DNA of 64,000 nucleotides from Tetracladium setigerum. Lineage: Eukaryota; Ascomycota; Leotiomycetes; Helotiales. Under the pieces are notes generated by a model. The model searched no databases, was not told the origin of the DNA, and saw only the letters and a list, made by a program, of their open reading frames with translations. The stretch spans positions 1,860,001 to 1,924,000 of the forward strand of contig PZJY01000003.1 of assembly GCA_031472005.1 (NCBI GenBank). The letters are read 5' to 3'. A program made the translations under genes and the position numbers. Below are positions 12,279-24,027 of this stretch, piece by piece; positions within the stretch are counted from its first letter, which is position 1; every line of letters starts with the position of its first letter.

Positions 12279-12932
12279 ATGGCCGCCGGTCTTAAAACCA
12301 TCATTTCACTCTCCTTCGTAAGTTCTTCCTCCCGACTACTTCCACTTCCCCTCTGCTCCGGACTGTCGCCTTGTCCAGAACAGCACGCAGAACAACACTG
12401 ACCCCTCCCTACTAGGTCCTCGCAATCGGTTTCCTCCTCGTCATTTTGTCCTGCGCACTCTTCCACAAGTACCACCCTCTTCTCGTCGTAGCCACCTTCG
12501 TCCTCGCTCCTCTGCCAAATTGGGTTTGTGGACGATGCTCCAACCCTGATGATTTCGTCGAGAGTGGGAGTAATGCTATTGTGGACTTTGGAAAGTTCTG
12601 TACCGGTTTCTTGGTTGTGATGGGAATTGGTAGGTCGCCTTTCTTTTCAAAAATCGAAATTTCTTTCACTAGAGAAATGTTGGGACGGTGCTTGGGGAAT
12701 TTTCAATACAATCGGTGGAAATAGTCCAGAGATATCGCAAGATGATTTTGATTCTCAGGAAAACTTGGCGAAATGGAAGCTAATATAGTACCCAATAGCT
12801 CTTCCAATCGTCCTTGCACACTCTCAAATCATTGTTCCGGCTGCCATGATCATGTCCGTTACCGGAGGTCTGCTCATCTACGGCACCATCATCAGTTTCG
12901 GCATGTTCTTCCAAGAAGACCAAGAGTTTTGA
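12279..12932 (+). CDS. VPS55: Vacuolar protein sorting 55 family protein
   Basis: Exons 12279-12317, 12416-12629 and 12799-12932 give 128 aa, close to the roughly 130-140 of the family. Four membrane helices fill most of the protein: the N-terminal LAIGFLLVILSCALF, LLVVATFVLAPLPNWVC, the segment ending in GFLVVMGIALPIVLAHS, and the last one through MSVTGGLLIYGTIISFGMFF. The family signature CGRCSNPDDFVES is present. Vps55 (Ob-RGRP in animals) forms a complex with Vps68 on late endosomes and helps trafficking to the vacuole. The second intron (169 nt) is longer than most here. Confidence 0.96.
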
Positions 12933-15576
12933 CTATCCGGAGATGGGAATTAGGGGCAGTCGCGGAAAGGTTGGTGATGAAGGAAAGTCGAAAGTGTATA
13001 ATGACCAATAAAGGCGGCAGGCATTGGACGATCGAAAATTCGAGCGAAATGAAATGAATGAAGGGATGGCAAATGTAGTATATCACATCTTGGAAGGAAT
13101 TTTAATTGCATATCAGACAGACTCCAGGGAATATTTCTCAGTGCACTATAGGTATATCTTCTTGACCTTTTCGCTAAACTTTGTTAGCCTTCCCAAATCA
13201 GGGGATGATATCCATGCGGTTTCGAATACCAATTCGACAGAATGACATTATGAATTGCTCGAATCGATGCAACAGGATATGGAGGTTTCAAATACTGCGG
13301 CACTTGGACCTATCATAATCAGGTTTCTAGTATAGCATACCGGCAACTCGCCCAACCCAAGAATTCTCGGCCAATTTCTTGTTATTGATGATGAGCTAGA
13401 CACCAAAAGATTCAGTGGAAATAGCCCATTGTCACCTTGATAACGTGAAGGTGATTACCAGTAGATCAAACTCGCATTAGTACCCCTCCAGCCATGGCAC
13501 CCTCTGCTACTGAATATAAGCCAGCAACAACAATCAAGGGAAGAAAGTAGCTGTCGACGGCGATTTGACAATCCGCCAACCTTCCAATGCCGTCTCTTCG
13601 GCAGAATCTCTAGCTCTTCGACCAAACTTAGCGGCTTATCAAGACTTTCGTTGTTACAGACAGCAAGAAGTTTATGAGCTAGTGGCATCATTGTATCCTA
13701 AAATTCCTAAATGCGATAATAAAAGAGGATTTGACAACGGTGTGCCTGTGTTGTCGAATTACCACCCCCGTCATTGTATCCTCAACTGTCATTTGTTCTC
13801 TTTCCAACAGAAAGAAAGATTTAAACGGCAATGAAATCAAAATTTCTCAAATTTCCTCGGCGATTTTCGACCCTCAACATCGTTTCTTCGATATCGATTT
13901 GTGCAATACGAAATAGGACTGCTTGATTTTTTTTTGGAGAAGGAGCTGACAGCTGTGGATGCAAGGAATTGACTGTTGTCAAGCGGTCTTTATTTGGATA
14001 GTTTCATTTCATCTGTGATACGATTATATATGTATTCATACCTGTGGGTACTCTACTCATTTTCCTCATCTTTATCGCACTTTCCAATCACATGTGCTAT
14101 GCAGTACTCTGTGCTGTTGGATATCATGCGTTGTGAGAAGTAAAAGGTTCCGTACTGCGTCGGTTTAAGCTGAAGTTGGAACTACATTTCATATAAATGC
14201 TATATATCACGAATTTTGACCTCACGCAACCTATAGTGGCTGTCGCTGAACAGGCGGCTCGAGTATGGTGAAGCCAGAACCTTCCAACAAACGAAAGTTA
14301 GCGACAGGCGTTGGAATCGGTACTCCAAGCGGTGAAAAACGCAAGCGACAAGTTTGAAGGACAACGTTGAAAGGGAGATTTGTTGACTCTTCTTTGGCCT
14401 CCGTTATTGTTACCGTCGAGTGGATAATCCACTGTCATATTCCTTCACTGAGTCGAGAGTTACCGCAACTCGACAGCGGTAGCTGCAGGGGGAACAAAAT
14501 CTGTCAAACAAAACGCGTCTGACAAAAATTAACACCACCTCTCAGTCAGTATGACATTCCGTCTGCGGCAAGATGGATTTCTTCTAAATGCAGTGCCATA
14601 AGATTACCTAGTCTACAATACTTGCACAACAAATCCCACTTCCCTTTGAGGCTTCCCGTCAAGCTTCTGGACGGCTTCTAATCGTGGAATTGCAAATGAA
14701 GATCCTAGATATACACAGTAGCAGAGTATTTAATCCTCTTAGCATGTATAAAAACAGAACTCTCATCCGCGTCAAGTTAGTCAAAAGTTTACTTCGACTC
14801 AACTTAAAACAACCAGTTCTTTTACTTTTCCCATTCATCAACAACTTCAAGCTCTTCCATAACTCCATTCATATAGCAAAGTGGCTGCATAATCGAAACC
14901 GAAAAAAAGGGTGTTCAATATTTCAAAACGCATCTTTCCTGCGAAATTGGTTATTTCAGACGTAATTATGCAGTGTTTCAACTTCCACTCTCCCGATCAA
15001 AATTCAAGCATGGACGAGGTTGACGGAGTGATACGTTAGGAAAGTACGGTGGTCGCTTTCGTAGTCAACTCTCATTAACACATCAAGGAAGTAGGAGTGA
15101 TACCTGATAACTGTTAATTTTAACCTCGGTCTTCACCGAAGAACCGCAAGACTCGACGAGCTGAATATGTTTCATCCCTGTTCCTAACCTCTGGTGTCGG
15201 AGTCACTTCGTCTTTGCAAGCATGCCGGCAATCTTTGTGTCGGAGTTTTTAGAGTTTGGGTGTTAGGCAACGATATAAATAGATACAAGGATGCAGACTC
15301 AAAGTGAAAGTAATCAAAGTATGCCATGTTATATTCTCTCTAAGGGTATTGTTGAGTTGAGAATTCCCCGTCTAATAAATAGATTGTTGAACTTTCTAAA
15401 TCCAAAACGCCCACCCATCTGCTGCATTCTTCCTGAAAATGAGTTGAGCCGTTTGAAGAACAGAAATGATCCAGTTTCCAAACTCCGCAAGAGGAAAGAA
15501 CAACCCAAGTATAAAAGCATTTCCAGAACACCAAGCTCATGAAATACAGAAGCGACCCACGATGAATAACCAAAGC
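12933..15576. other. 2.6-kb region without a recognisable gene
   Basis: Sequence is AT-rich with many stops on both strands. Short open frames (13565-13834 and 14684-14965 on plus, 13455-13691 on minus) lack start context, splice signals or family resemblance. A short stretch near 13540-13760 reads as plausible protein but starts without a supported exon. It could be a decayed gene or insertion; no terminal repeats were found. Confidence 0.5.
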
Positions 15577-18063
15577 TCAGGCGAAGATACCCAGGCTGTT
15601 GTTCAACTTGACCTGCATCTCCTCCCTCTCCCCAACCGCTGTACTCAGAGTAGTCACCGCACCACCAGCACCAATGTGCCACTTTTCAGTGCCTTCAGCA
15701 GCATCATCCTCATCTTCCCACTTAAACAAACTCCTAATCGTAACACTCCAATCACCCCGTCCCCTAACGTCCACATAACCTACCACACCGGAATACAACC
15801 CCCGCTCCACCCCTTCAATTCCCTGAAGGATCTCACAACTTCGCTTCTTCGGCGCCCCAGTCATACTTCCCGGCGGTAGCGAAGCAGCCAGCACATCCAA
15901 GCCCGTATGTCTCTTCTCAAAATGCTCTGATGACGAGGGCGGTGGAACTTGGCCCTCCACAACGGTGATCATTGTAAATATGCTCTTATACTCCTCGACC
16001 ACGCAGAGACGGGGGACTTGCACATTTCCGCTTCCACAAATACCGTGTAAATCGTGGCGGACGAGATCGACGATCATGAGGTTCTCTGCTATCTCTTTGG
16101 GCACGTCGAGGAGTAGTTTGGCCTTTGCGAGGGTATCGACTTCGGCGCTTTTGCGGACTGTACCTTTCATGGGGCGAAGGGAACAGTGGTTATTTGAGTC
16201 CCAGGTTAGGAAACGTTCGGGTGAGGAAGAGACGAGGGTTGCGCCACCGAGATGAATGAAAGATGCAAAGGGTGCTGGTTGGCGTACGCGAAGCTTTTTG
16301 TAAAGATCCCACGATGAAGATTTAGTCTTGGGTTTTGGTCGAGTAATTGTTGTTCGATCAGTAAGGCACAGTTCATAGGAGTCCCCGGCGGAAATGTTTT
16401 CCTGACATTGAGTGACTTTTGATTCGTAAGACGAGTCGGTTGGCTTTTGAACTGAAATGACGGCAGGAGGAGTTTTGATTTTTTGTGACTGGTAGAGATT
16501 GGCGCCTGAAGAAGATGTTGATAGTGGAGGCGTTGACATTGGAGTACCATGTACTTTTAACTCTTCTGCTCCAGAACTCATGGACCCACTGGGAGATGGT
16601 GGCGTCTTCGAATCAATGAAGTACTCAAGTCGACGAGTGAGAGCAGCCGGTAGATCATGGTTGAGAATATTCACGTTTTTTGGCCCCAAAAACTGAAGAT
16701 ACATCTTCCTCTTGACGTGGTCAATGACAAGACTGTCCGTGACCCACGCGAAAGATAGATCCGGCCGAGAAGCAATGTTGGGTTTTGTCGACTGGACTTC
16801 GATGCCTTCTAAACCCAGCTCATATGTGGTATATCCCATGATTCCACCCCAGAAAGGAGAGTCTGGATGTCCTTCTGTTACGCGGCGAGCTTCCAAATAC
16901 TGAGCGAAAAAGGGCCAAACGCCACCAGATGTCAGCTTGACCTCTTCCATTATTCCCGCTGTCGTGACATTGACAACTTTGGTGCCGACTTTGTATTCGA
17001 AAGTTGTGCTTCTATCAAGATGCAGGGCAATGATACTGTAGCGTCCTCTTACATCTGTAGTCCCTGCAAATGGTTCATTTGCATTGGTGGACTCGTAAAC
17101 AATTCTTTTATCGGTCCAGTGTGGGATGGAGTCGACTAGCTCTGGTACCGACAAACCTGCAGGTAGATCAAATGTACGTGTGTGACATATGTATTCACTG
17201 GGATTGCCAGCTACTTGCGGCTCGGAATCCTTCGCGTATCGCGCCAACAAGCTTTCCCGGACTGCCATGTCTCCATGCTGCGGGGGCCCATTCTTTAATT
17301 TTCCATCACGATGTTCTTGGTTCCACTTTTGCGCATGTTTGAACCAATTCCGGATAATCCTGTGGCCTGCCTCGTCCGTACAGATCGACTCGGGGTGATA
17401 CTGCAGAGCCCAAAACGGCTTCGACAAATGCCTAACCCCAACCAAAACCCGTTCATCCTTGATCCCAGAATCATTTGGAACCGAGAGATCGCTTTCTGCG
17501 TATGCAAGTGGGACCAGATTGGGGTAATTCGTTGGCTGTCCCCATTTGACCTTTTCCCAGATAGAACTGCTCACTCCCTCTTGTCCAATATCCACGCAGA
17601 GGCTTTGGTAATGTGTCGCATGGAATTCTCCAACCCCTTCAAAGATGGTCCCTTTGCCCAGTATATCATCTTCCCCAACATGTGTCACCTTTCGCTTGAT
17701 TCCGTGCTGTGGTCCCTTCAACCTCTCAACTTTCGCGCCCAGTTCCAGACACAAGCTCTGAAATCCCAAGCATATCCCTAACACTGGCAGGAGATTTTCT
17801 GCGCCCAGTTTCCAGATCTTCTTTATAATTCCAATATCTTTATCATTCACAGGATTCCCGGGTCCCGGCCCACAGACGACCGCAGTATAGTGGCTCAATT
17901 CCTCGCGAAGGTCATCTTCGGACTCGAGGAGTATCGGATTGTCAATCTTGACCGTCCGGACAGAGCAAGATAGCTGGGTCTCGAGGAGGGATATGATGTT
18001 GTTCGAAAAGCTGTCGTAAGCATCAATGAAGAGGATTTGGGGTTGAGGAATTAGCATTATCAC
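15577..18063 (-). CDS. ABZ1: Bifunctional 4-amino-4-deoxychorismate (PABA) synthase
   Basis: Single exon of 828 aa. It converts chorismate and glutamine to 4-amino-4-deoxychorismate, the precursor of p-aminobenzoate and folate. Residues 9-240 are a class I glutamine amidotransferase: FIDAYDSFSNN, oxyanion GPGPGNP, nucleophile Cys98 in GICLGFQ and the His-x-Glu of QYHPESI. The C-terminal half is the chorismate-utilising domain: SSPERFL, MIVDLVRHDL, LPPGSMTGAPKK and a GAGGAV end. PMKGT, with Lys where anthranilate synthases have Ala, separates it from TrpE-type enzymes. This fused PabA-PabB layout is usual in fungi (yeast ABZ1, Aspergillus pabaA). It diverges from the DUF3433 gene. Confidence 0.97.
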   Translation of the reverse strand: MIMLIPQPQILFIDAYDSFSNNIISLLETQLSCSVRTVKIDNPILLESEDDLREELSHYTAVVCGPGPGNPVNDKDIGIIKKIWKLGAENLLPVLGICLGFQSLCLELGAKVERLKGPQHGIKRKVTHVGEDDILGKGTIFEGVGEFHATHYQSLCVDIGQEGVSSSIWEKVKWGQPTNYPNLVPLAYAESDLSVPNDSGIKDERVLVGVRHLSKPFWALQYHPESICTDEAGHRIIRNWFKHAQKWNQEHRDGKLKNGPPQHGDMAVRESLLARYAKDSEPQVAGNPSEYICHTRTFDLPAGLSVPELVDSIPHWTDKRIVYESTNANEPFAGTTDVRGRYSIIALHLDRSTTFEYKVGTKVVNVTTAGIMEEVKLTSGGVWPFFAQYLEARRVTEGHPDSPFWGGIMGYTTYELGLEGIEVQSTKPNIASRPDLSFAWVTDSLVIDHVKRKMYLQFLGPKNVNILNHDLPAALTRRLEYFIDSKTPPSPSGSMSSGAEELKVHGTPMSTPPLSTSSSGANLYQSQKIKTPPAVISVQKPTDSSYESKVTQCQENISAGDSYELCLTDRTTITRPKPKTKSSSWDLYKKLRVRQPAPFASFIHLGGATLVSSSPERFLTWDSNNHCSLRPMKGTVRKSAEVDTLAKAKLLLDVPKEIAENLMIVDLVRHDLHGICGSGNVQVPRLCVVEEYKSIFTMITVVEGQVPPPSSSEHFEKRHTGLDVLAASLPPGSMTGAPKKRSCEILQGIEGVERGLYSGVVGYVDVRGRGDWSVTIRSLFKWEDEDDAAEGTEKWHIGAGGAVTTLSTAVGEREEMQVKLNNSLGIFA

Positions 18064-19115
18064 ATAAGAGAGGGTTTTGTGTTGTGTAATTGAGGATGAT
18101 GAGAGTCGTGCCGTCTAACTTTTTGACTCTTTTTGACCCGCGGGCTGGGGCGAAAGGCAGAATCGCCGAATATCGCTTAGCGAGGGGTAAACAAAGACAC
18201 GTGAATCTCCCCTGTTTAACCCTGCAATTCAACACTTGCATCTGCCTTTCCCATGTCGCGTTATTCTCTGATGGGTCACAATCAACAATTACCTCAACTT
18301 CACCGCTGTTATGTAGATTTAACGACAATGATCTCGATTGCTGCCTCGATCTTTCTCGGCACGTCTCACGATACCGAATCTGCTGGTCAAAATGAAGGCG
18401 GCTATTATCGGTTACTGCAAGCAGTGCAGTGAACTGGGCGGACTCAACAGACACCAAAGAAGAAAAGAAAAGAACTCCCAAATTCCAATGTCATAGGAAA
18501 TATCACGGAACCTTTTTGTCATCACCCTGAGAGCTTGAGAGCTTGTCTCAGAAAAGGCGAGTGATCTGGTTAAAGTTGTTGTTATTGCCCTTGGCATGTC
18601 CGAAGCCAAGACCAATCTCATTTTGCTTGTTGGGTGGCTTCAATACTTGGCTTTAAATTCGAAATTTGATCTTGCTGAAAGTTGTTGTTTTCCTAAGGGC
18701 AAAGGGCCTAAGTTGCTGCAAAGCTTCTTTAACAAATTCTTGAAATTTGCTTGCTTTTTCTCTTGTTGTTTGCTATGTCAAGCATGATTTTACAAAAAAA
18801 GGACCAAGGCATCTGCAAAATCAATATCGCACGATATATCTTGGCGACAAAAGGCGGCTGATCAGAGCCAATCTTTGCATTCAGCTCTCAGCCACCGAAT
18901 CTCAGTATTCATCTAGGTCAAGCCATACGCATATGAGCCAATCATCGTTTGTCAAAACTCGAGCCAAAACAACTCAATAAGTCGCATTGAATTGCGGGAT
19001 GGTCTGGAACCGAGATGGAAGATGACTTGTACAGTTGGGACATCCCCAAGTCCCTCTTTGGAACTTTTATCTGCTTTTCGCTGTTGGGTGTTTTTGAATC
19101 AACTATCTTTCAACA
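18064..19115. other. Divergent upstream region, no gene seen
   Basis: Lies between the PABA synthase start and the DUF3433 gene start, about 1.05 kb. Open frames are short and unconvincing. No clear TATA box is seen next to either start. Confidence 0.5.
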
Positions 19116-21670
19116 ATGGCGTCGGACGAAAAAATCGCTGCGCAAGTAGACGAGCAATGGCCGACGCGGATTGATGATCGTGAGGATTCCACGGTTCTCT
19201 CCTGTATACCGTAGACGCGCTAACCATACCAGGACCTTTTCAAGTCACCGATTCCAAAACCAAGCGGTACAAGCCTTTCATTCTCTGGACTCCAACATTG
19301 TCAATCTTGCTCGGTATCACGGTTTTACTCATCGCATTGACGGAACTTGCATGCCAAAGACTTCCACACGCCGAGAACAGAGGGATTGTGGGAAGTCTCA
19401 ACAACCGAACAGGATTATTCAATGAATTGCTACCACGACAGAACCTAGAGTTGGTGGGGACTGGGACGGGTGTCTCGAGTGAGCCAACAGCAACTTTCAC
19501 ATTTGACGATGGAGCGGGCACAACAGCACCTCCAATCCAAGTGCCAACTCCGGAGCTAATGTACAGTACTGGGACGCAAGTAACAAGGTAGGCGACATCC
19601 TCTCACTGTGATGGCAAGTACTAACACCATGATAGTATTGATGGCGTAGAGTATACACTTGAAATTACGTATGCACAGCCGAAACCAACAAGTAGTGTTA
19701 TTTTTGTTGGGGGGCCTGCATCAGGACCTCCAGCACCTTCCGATGGAGTTGCGAAAGACAAATGGCTGCCAATTGGAGTTCAAACTATAGGAACAAAGAC
19801 AAGACCGATGAACAACCCCTCAGCAAATCCAACTCCAGTTCAAATTCCAGGACAAAATCCAGCAGATCCCACGGGACTCGGCATCAATAACAATCAAGGA
19901 GCACCTACAGGCCAGCCAGCTGCTCCAGTCGTGACGCCCGCTACCTTCATTCCCGTTGCCACAACGCTCATGGATACCTTAGGCAATGTAATAACAACAA
20001 CTGTTCCTGTAGCTCTTGACTCTGCAGGAAGCACACTGGTTATTGCATCAGGATTAATATCTGCGGACGCAACAACAACTTATCTTCTCACTCCATTTGC
20101 AAATTCAACAAAGAGCGCCACGCCAGGTTCCAGAGGTGGGGCCGATGGAGACGATTCGGAGTATATCATCCATGTTTTCACAAAGAGAGATTACATAGTT
20201 GGAGCCTTCTTGCCTTCGATAATCGCCGTTTTGTTTACCATACCCTGGGGCTTGATCGACACAGCAGCAAAAGAAATGGAGCCAATCTATCAATTAGCCG
20301 AGACAGGAGGAGCCTCAGCGGCGAATTCTTTGTCTCTGAATTATGCCACCATGAGCATGTTCGTGGCACCATTTCAATCATTTTCAAGGCGTCACTGGGT
20401 CATTTTCGTTACATCGATTCTTGGTATGCTGTCACTTATCACTCCACCATTGGCAGTTGAATCGATTTTCATCTCTCTGAAAGGGACCTGCAATGTTGAG
20501 ACTACTGCCCTCAACAACTGCATCGCTACACTCAGTGTCTACAAAACTGCGGCAAGAGTCCTCGAAGGTGTCTTAGCCATCATGGCCGGTCTCCTTGCAC
20601 TATTGATCTTCATGTCTCGCAAGCGATCCAGCAATGTTGCTGCAGAACCCATCAGCTTAGCTGGCGTCGCTAGTCTACTACAGAACCAAGAATTCCTCAG
20701 CATAGTCCGTGAACTGCCGTCTTCCGGAATCAAGGAGAAAGAGTTACTCAATCTTCTTCCACCTCACAGCTACCAGATCGGTCACTACCAAAATGCTGAT
20801 TCAACCTGGGGATACGGATTCATGCTCTCGCGACACTTCTCGACACCTAACATGTTATTCAACAATTCAAATACCTACGCGAACCATAACCTCCACCACG
20901 GTTTCGACCATGACAGCATGGAGGAGAAAAGAGTAAATACCTGGAGCAGATTTATGCGCGTATTCCAAGTCGTAGGCTTTGCATTCATGTTGATCGGCGT
21001 TCTCGGCCTCGTGGCCTACTATCGCTTTGTCAATGCCAACGTTACGTTGGGGAAATTTATGAGCAACCAGAAATTCGGTGTGAAGTTTTTGTTTACTTCA
21101 CTGGGTGTTATTATTGCTCAGTTCTGGGCCTACGCTAGAGAGAGTATGTATTATCAATCTCTAATGGCTTCTCTTTCGATACTGATGACAATATTAGTGA
21201 TTCACCGCAACGAACCCTATCACAACCTCACCCGCGGTTCCGCCGCCGCCAGAAATAGTATTCTCATCTCACCCTCTCTTGCCCCCATCACGAGTATCAT
21301 CACCTCCCTCCGCCGTTTTGCCCCACTTCTAATATTCCTCGACACATCGACCCTCCTCGCCGATGCTCTCATTATCACACTTGCCAACATACCCTACAGC
21401 TCCGCTACCACCTATGAAGCCTGGACAATCTGCTCATACATTACGATCTCAATCCTCTGCATTATGATCTTCACATTAGTTGTTATCTTGGTCAGAATAG
21501 GAAGGTTTGGGAGCTCAGGGCAGGATGTACCGAATACGGTTGTGGGGAAGTGTGTGTTGCTTTGTGGGAGTGGGATGTTGGGTCAGTTTGACGGGCTGGG
21601 GGAGAGTGGGGGAGGGAGAGGAGGGAGATTATTGAGGGGTGGAGGAGGAAGTTTGGGTTGGGGAGAGTGA
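19116..21670 (+). CDS. DUF3433 multi-pass membrane protein (SPRAY-like)
   Basis: Exons 19116-19179, 19233-19587 and 19636-21670 sum to 817 aa in frame. One membrane helix follows the short N-terminus (WTPTLSILLGITVLLIALTE). A Thr/Pro/Ala-rich extracellular-type region comes next, then the DUF3433 core: DYIVGAFLPSIIAVLFTIPW, a GLIDTAAKEMEPIYQLAE loop and FVAPFQSFSRRHWVIF, followed by several further helices. The Neurospora spray protein, tied to calcium-dependent growth, belongs to this family. Many members carry two DUF3433 units and exceed 1000 aa; only one clear unit is seen here. The end is Gly/Arg-rich and of doubtful structure, so the true 3' exon could differ. Confidence 0.85.
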
Positions 21671-22738
21671 ATGGGGTGGATGGGATCGTGAGGAGGGGCG
21701 TGGATTTCGAGGACAATATTATTGGTGAGCATTGATATGTAACATGAAGATAATGTTTGAACATTAGCAGGATAACAGACTTAATTCTGCTTCGTTTTTT
21801 TTAATGATAATGATGAATAGATGTTGATGGGATGATCTCCTTGATGAAGACGCTCGACAAGAATTCCTTGTACCTGGAAGACTGTGCGAAAGAGTTGCGG
21901 ACACTCATCGACCTTATACATTGTCATATGAGAGAGGCAATTTAACACGTGTGGTGTGGATGGTATTGAAGGATACTATATAGTGGCGTTGGAGAGTGCT
22001 AATGATGAGGTTGTCCAATATAGCGATATATAGATGTGAGCTGTGAGCTGTGCTCTAGCCCTTTTGGTGCTCGCAATGGATGAGGATCGTTCTGGATTTG
22101 GTAGATTCTTTTATGAGGAAGCCTAGGTACTGATAGAATTTGAACCAACCAGATCTCTACTATGGGGGGTACCACCTTCCTGATCATTGATCAGAGGCTA
22201 TAGCCTATATCATAAGTCGGCAGTATTTCACGTCACCTATACAGTACAGTATACACTACTTGGCACCCTCCCCACGCCCCCTCCCTAAACAATTTCTATG
22301 TGTAATCTCTTCTTGCCTGATCTTCAGGGGTACAATCGACCAATTAGCTAATGAATTGTAATCTATCATCTAGCCGGATCTTCTGGATATCCTGCATACT
22401 TATTACATCAAGGTGCAGCGGTAAATTGAGAAGTAATGGAGATTGAAAAGTCGCTCGGAGATCAACAAAAGATTTGGCCATCACTCGTATCTAGAATTAC
22501 CCAATTTCAAATATCGATTTTCTATTTCTAATAGTCTCGCTTCTCAAGCGTAAGCGAAGTCTGTGGTGGCTCCTTAATGCACAAGTATCGCTTTTGAGAA
22601 CTGGAACTAAGTTAGATGAAATCCTCCACAACAGCCCATTGGAAATACCACAGCTCGATGCTACAACCATTTCAAAGCTTCTAAAGCAACCAGGATTAGT
22701 GTTGTCATGAAAGCAAGAGGACCTTCACTTACACTTCT
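21671..22738. other. Intergenic, no gene seen
   Basis: 3' flanks of two convergent genes. AT-rich, no convincing open frame or repeat. Confidence 0.5.
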
Positions 22739-23137
22739 CTACCAATAACACCAGGCCTCTCTATACTCAGCCTCGTAGCACTGGGGGCAATTGCCACCTC
22801 CAGAGTTGGGAGTACACTCGGAATCAGGGCAGTTTTTGGGCCCCGAGCTAGAGTACTTCGTGAAGCAAACTTTCTTTCCGTTATCGGCTCCCGCGTTCCA
22901 GACAACATGTGCTCTCTCCCTAGTCTGATCAAAGCAGAAGTTTCTAATGAAAGATTTGCCGCCAGTGTAGCATCCGTCAATATTTCCGCCTTTCAACACA
23001 TGGCGGTGGCCGTCGTTGGTTTCCATGGTCAGCTGCCAACTCGGGATAATAAAACCGGAACCTGTGACGAAAAGCCTCGTTGCCTCCGTGGTTGTGACGA
23101 GAAGAGCGAGGAGAGCCGGTGCGATTGAGAACTTCAT
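22739..23137 (-). CDS. Small secreted cysteine-rich protein
   Basis: Single exon of 132 aa. The N-terminus (MKFSIAPALLALLVTTTEA) is a typical signal peptide, cleaved near residue 19. The mature part has eight Cys, an even number able to form four disulfides, with a dense C-terminal set in CPDSECTP, CPQCYEAEY and WCYW. There are no membrane segments or GPI signal. No known family is recognised. Size, secretion and Cys content fit apoplastic effector or antimicrobial candidates, but that is inference. It lies in an otherwise gene-poor stretch beside a 2EXR gene. Confidence 0.75.
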   Translation of the reverse strand: MKFSIAPALLALLVTTTEATRLFVTGSGFIIPSWQLTMETNDGHRHVLKGGNIDGCYTGGKSFIRNFCFDQTRERAHVVWNAGADNGKKVCFTKYSSSGPKNCPDSECTPNSGGGNCPQCYEAEYREAWCYW

Positions 23138-24027
23138 TTTGCTACATCATAGGGATAGATGTTAGTGGTGATTACGTCTAAGGTATGACCCAGAAGTGAT
23201 GAAAACATTACACAGGATAGAAAATTCTGACCGATAAAAGAGACTGAGTATTGCAAACTTGGAAAGAATATTTTGAGTCGATCGTACTGTTATTGAGTTG
23301 CTGATGGACGAGGTTCTTCTCTCCAGAACGAGTCTGCTGAGTCTCTTAAATAGTTCTGAAGGGAGCCGAGTTTTCTAAGGAAATATGCATCTAGGCTGAT
23401 GTTGCTCGTCTGTTCCTTTTGAGGATATCACCTACTTCGAAGTTGATGCATATCTGGGGCTAGGTACCTAGGTACTTGTACACAATCCGTTAAATAAAGT
23501 GGGTTGCTGGCAGTAAAACGGCGGTTACTAGTCTTGGCGCGTGGCCAAGCGAGCGGGCAGTCGAGACAATTTAGCCTTTAAGCGACCACGCACATCGATA
23601 TAGGCAATCCTATCCGGTTATCTGATCAAAGAAGGCCTTTGCATGAGCGATGTAACATAGCTAAGACGGCCCGACGCGGTTTGTTTTAGGTATAGGCATA
23701 TGAACCAGCTGACTTCTTCAACGATTTCTCTGGGTGGCACGCACGTGGCACAATGCTTCCGAGGCTATTAGCTTGATCTTAAACCCTTTGTCCAGTAAAG
23801 TTTCGAGTAAGATATGCTGTGGAGCATCTAGTTGTGATGCTATGGTCGTGGCTAACAAGAAAGCAGCCGAATTTAGTAAGATGTAAATGAGGAAGGATGA
23901 GCGGTCATGATGTCCAGTAAAGTTCGCTTTACGAATTAGCAATGCCACCTGAAGGTACAATTTGTGACTTACTCTTAGCGTATACGCAAAGCAGGTGGTG
24001 AAGCGGTAAGGTCTTGGTGTGTTGGCG
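23138..24027. other. Upstream region of the secreted Cys-rich gene
   Basis: About 890 bp with no supported gene. A minus-strand open frame at 23718-24071 overlaps the 2EXR 3' end and lacks support. Confidence 0.5.

Noticed and set aside
14684..14965. 93-codon plus-strand frame in the gene-poor region
   Set aside because: Low-complexity AT-rich translation with an equally open antisense frame; no support.
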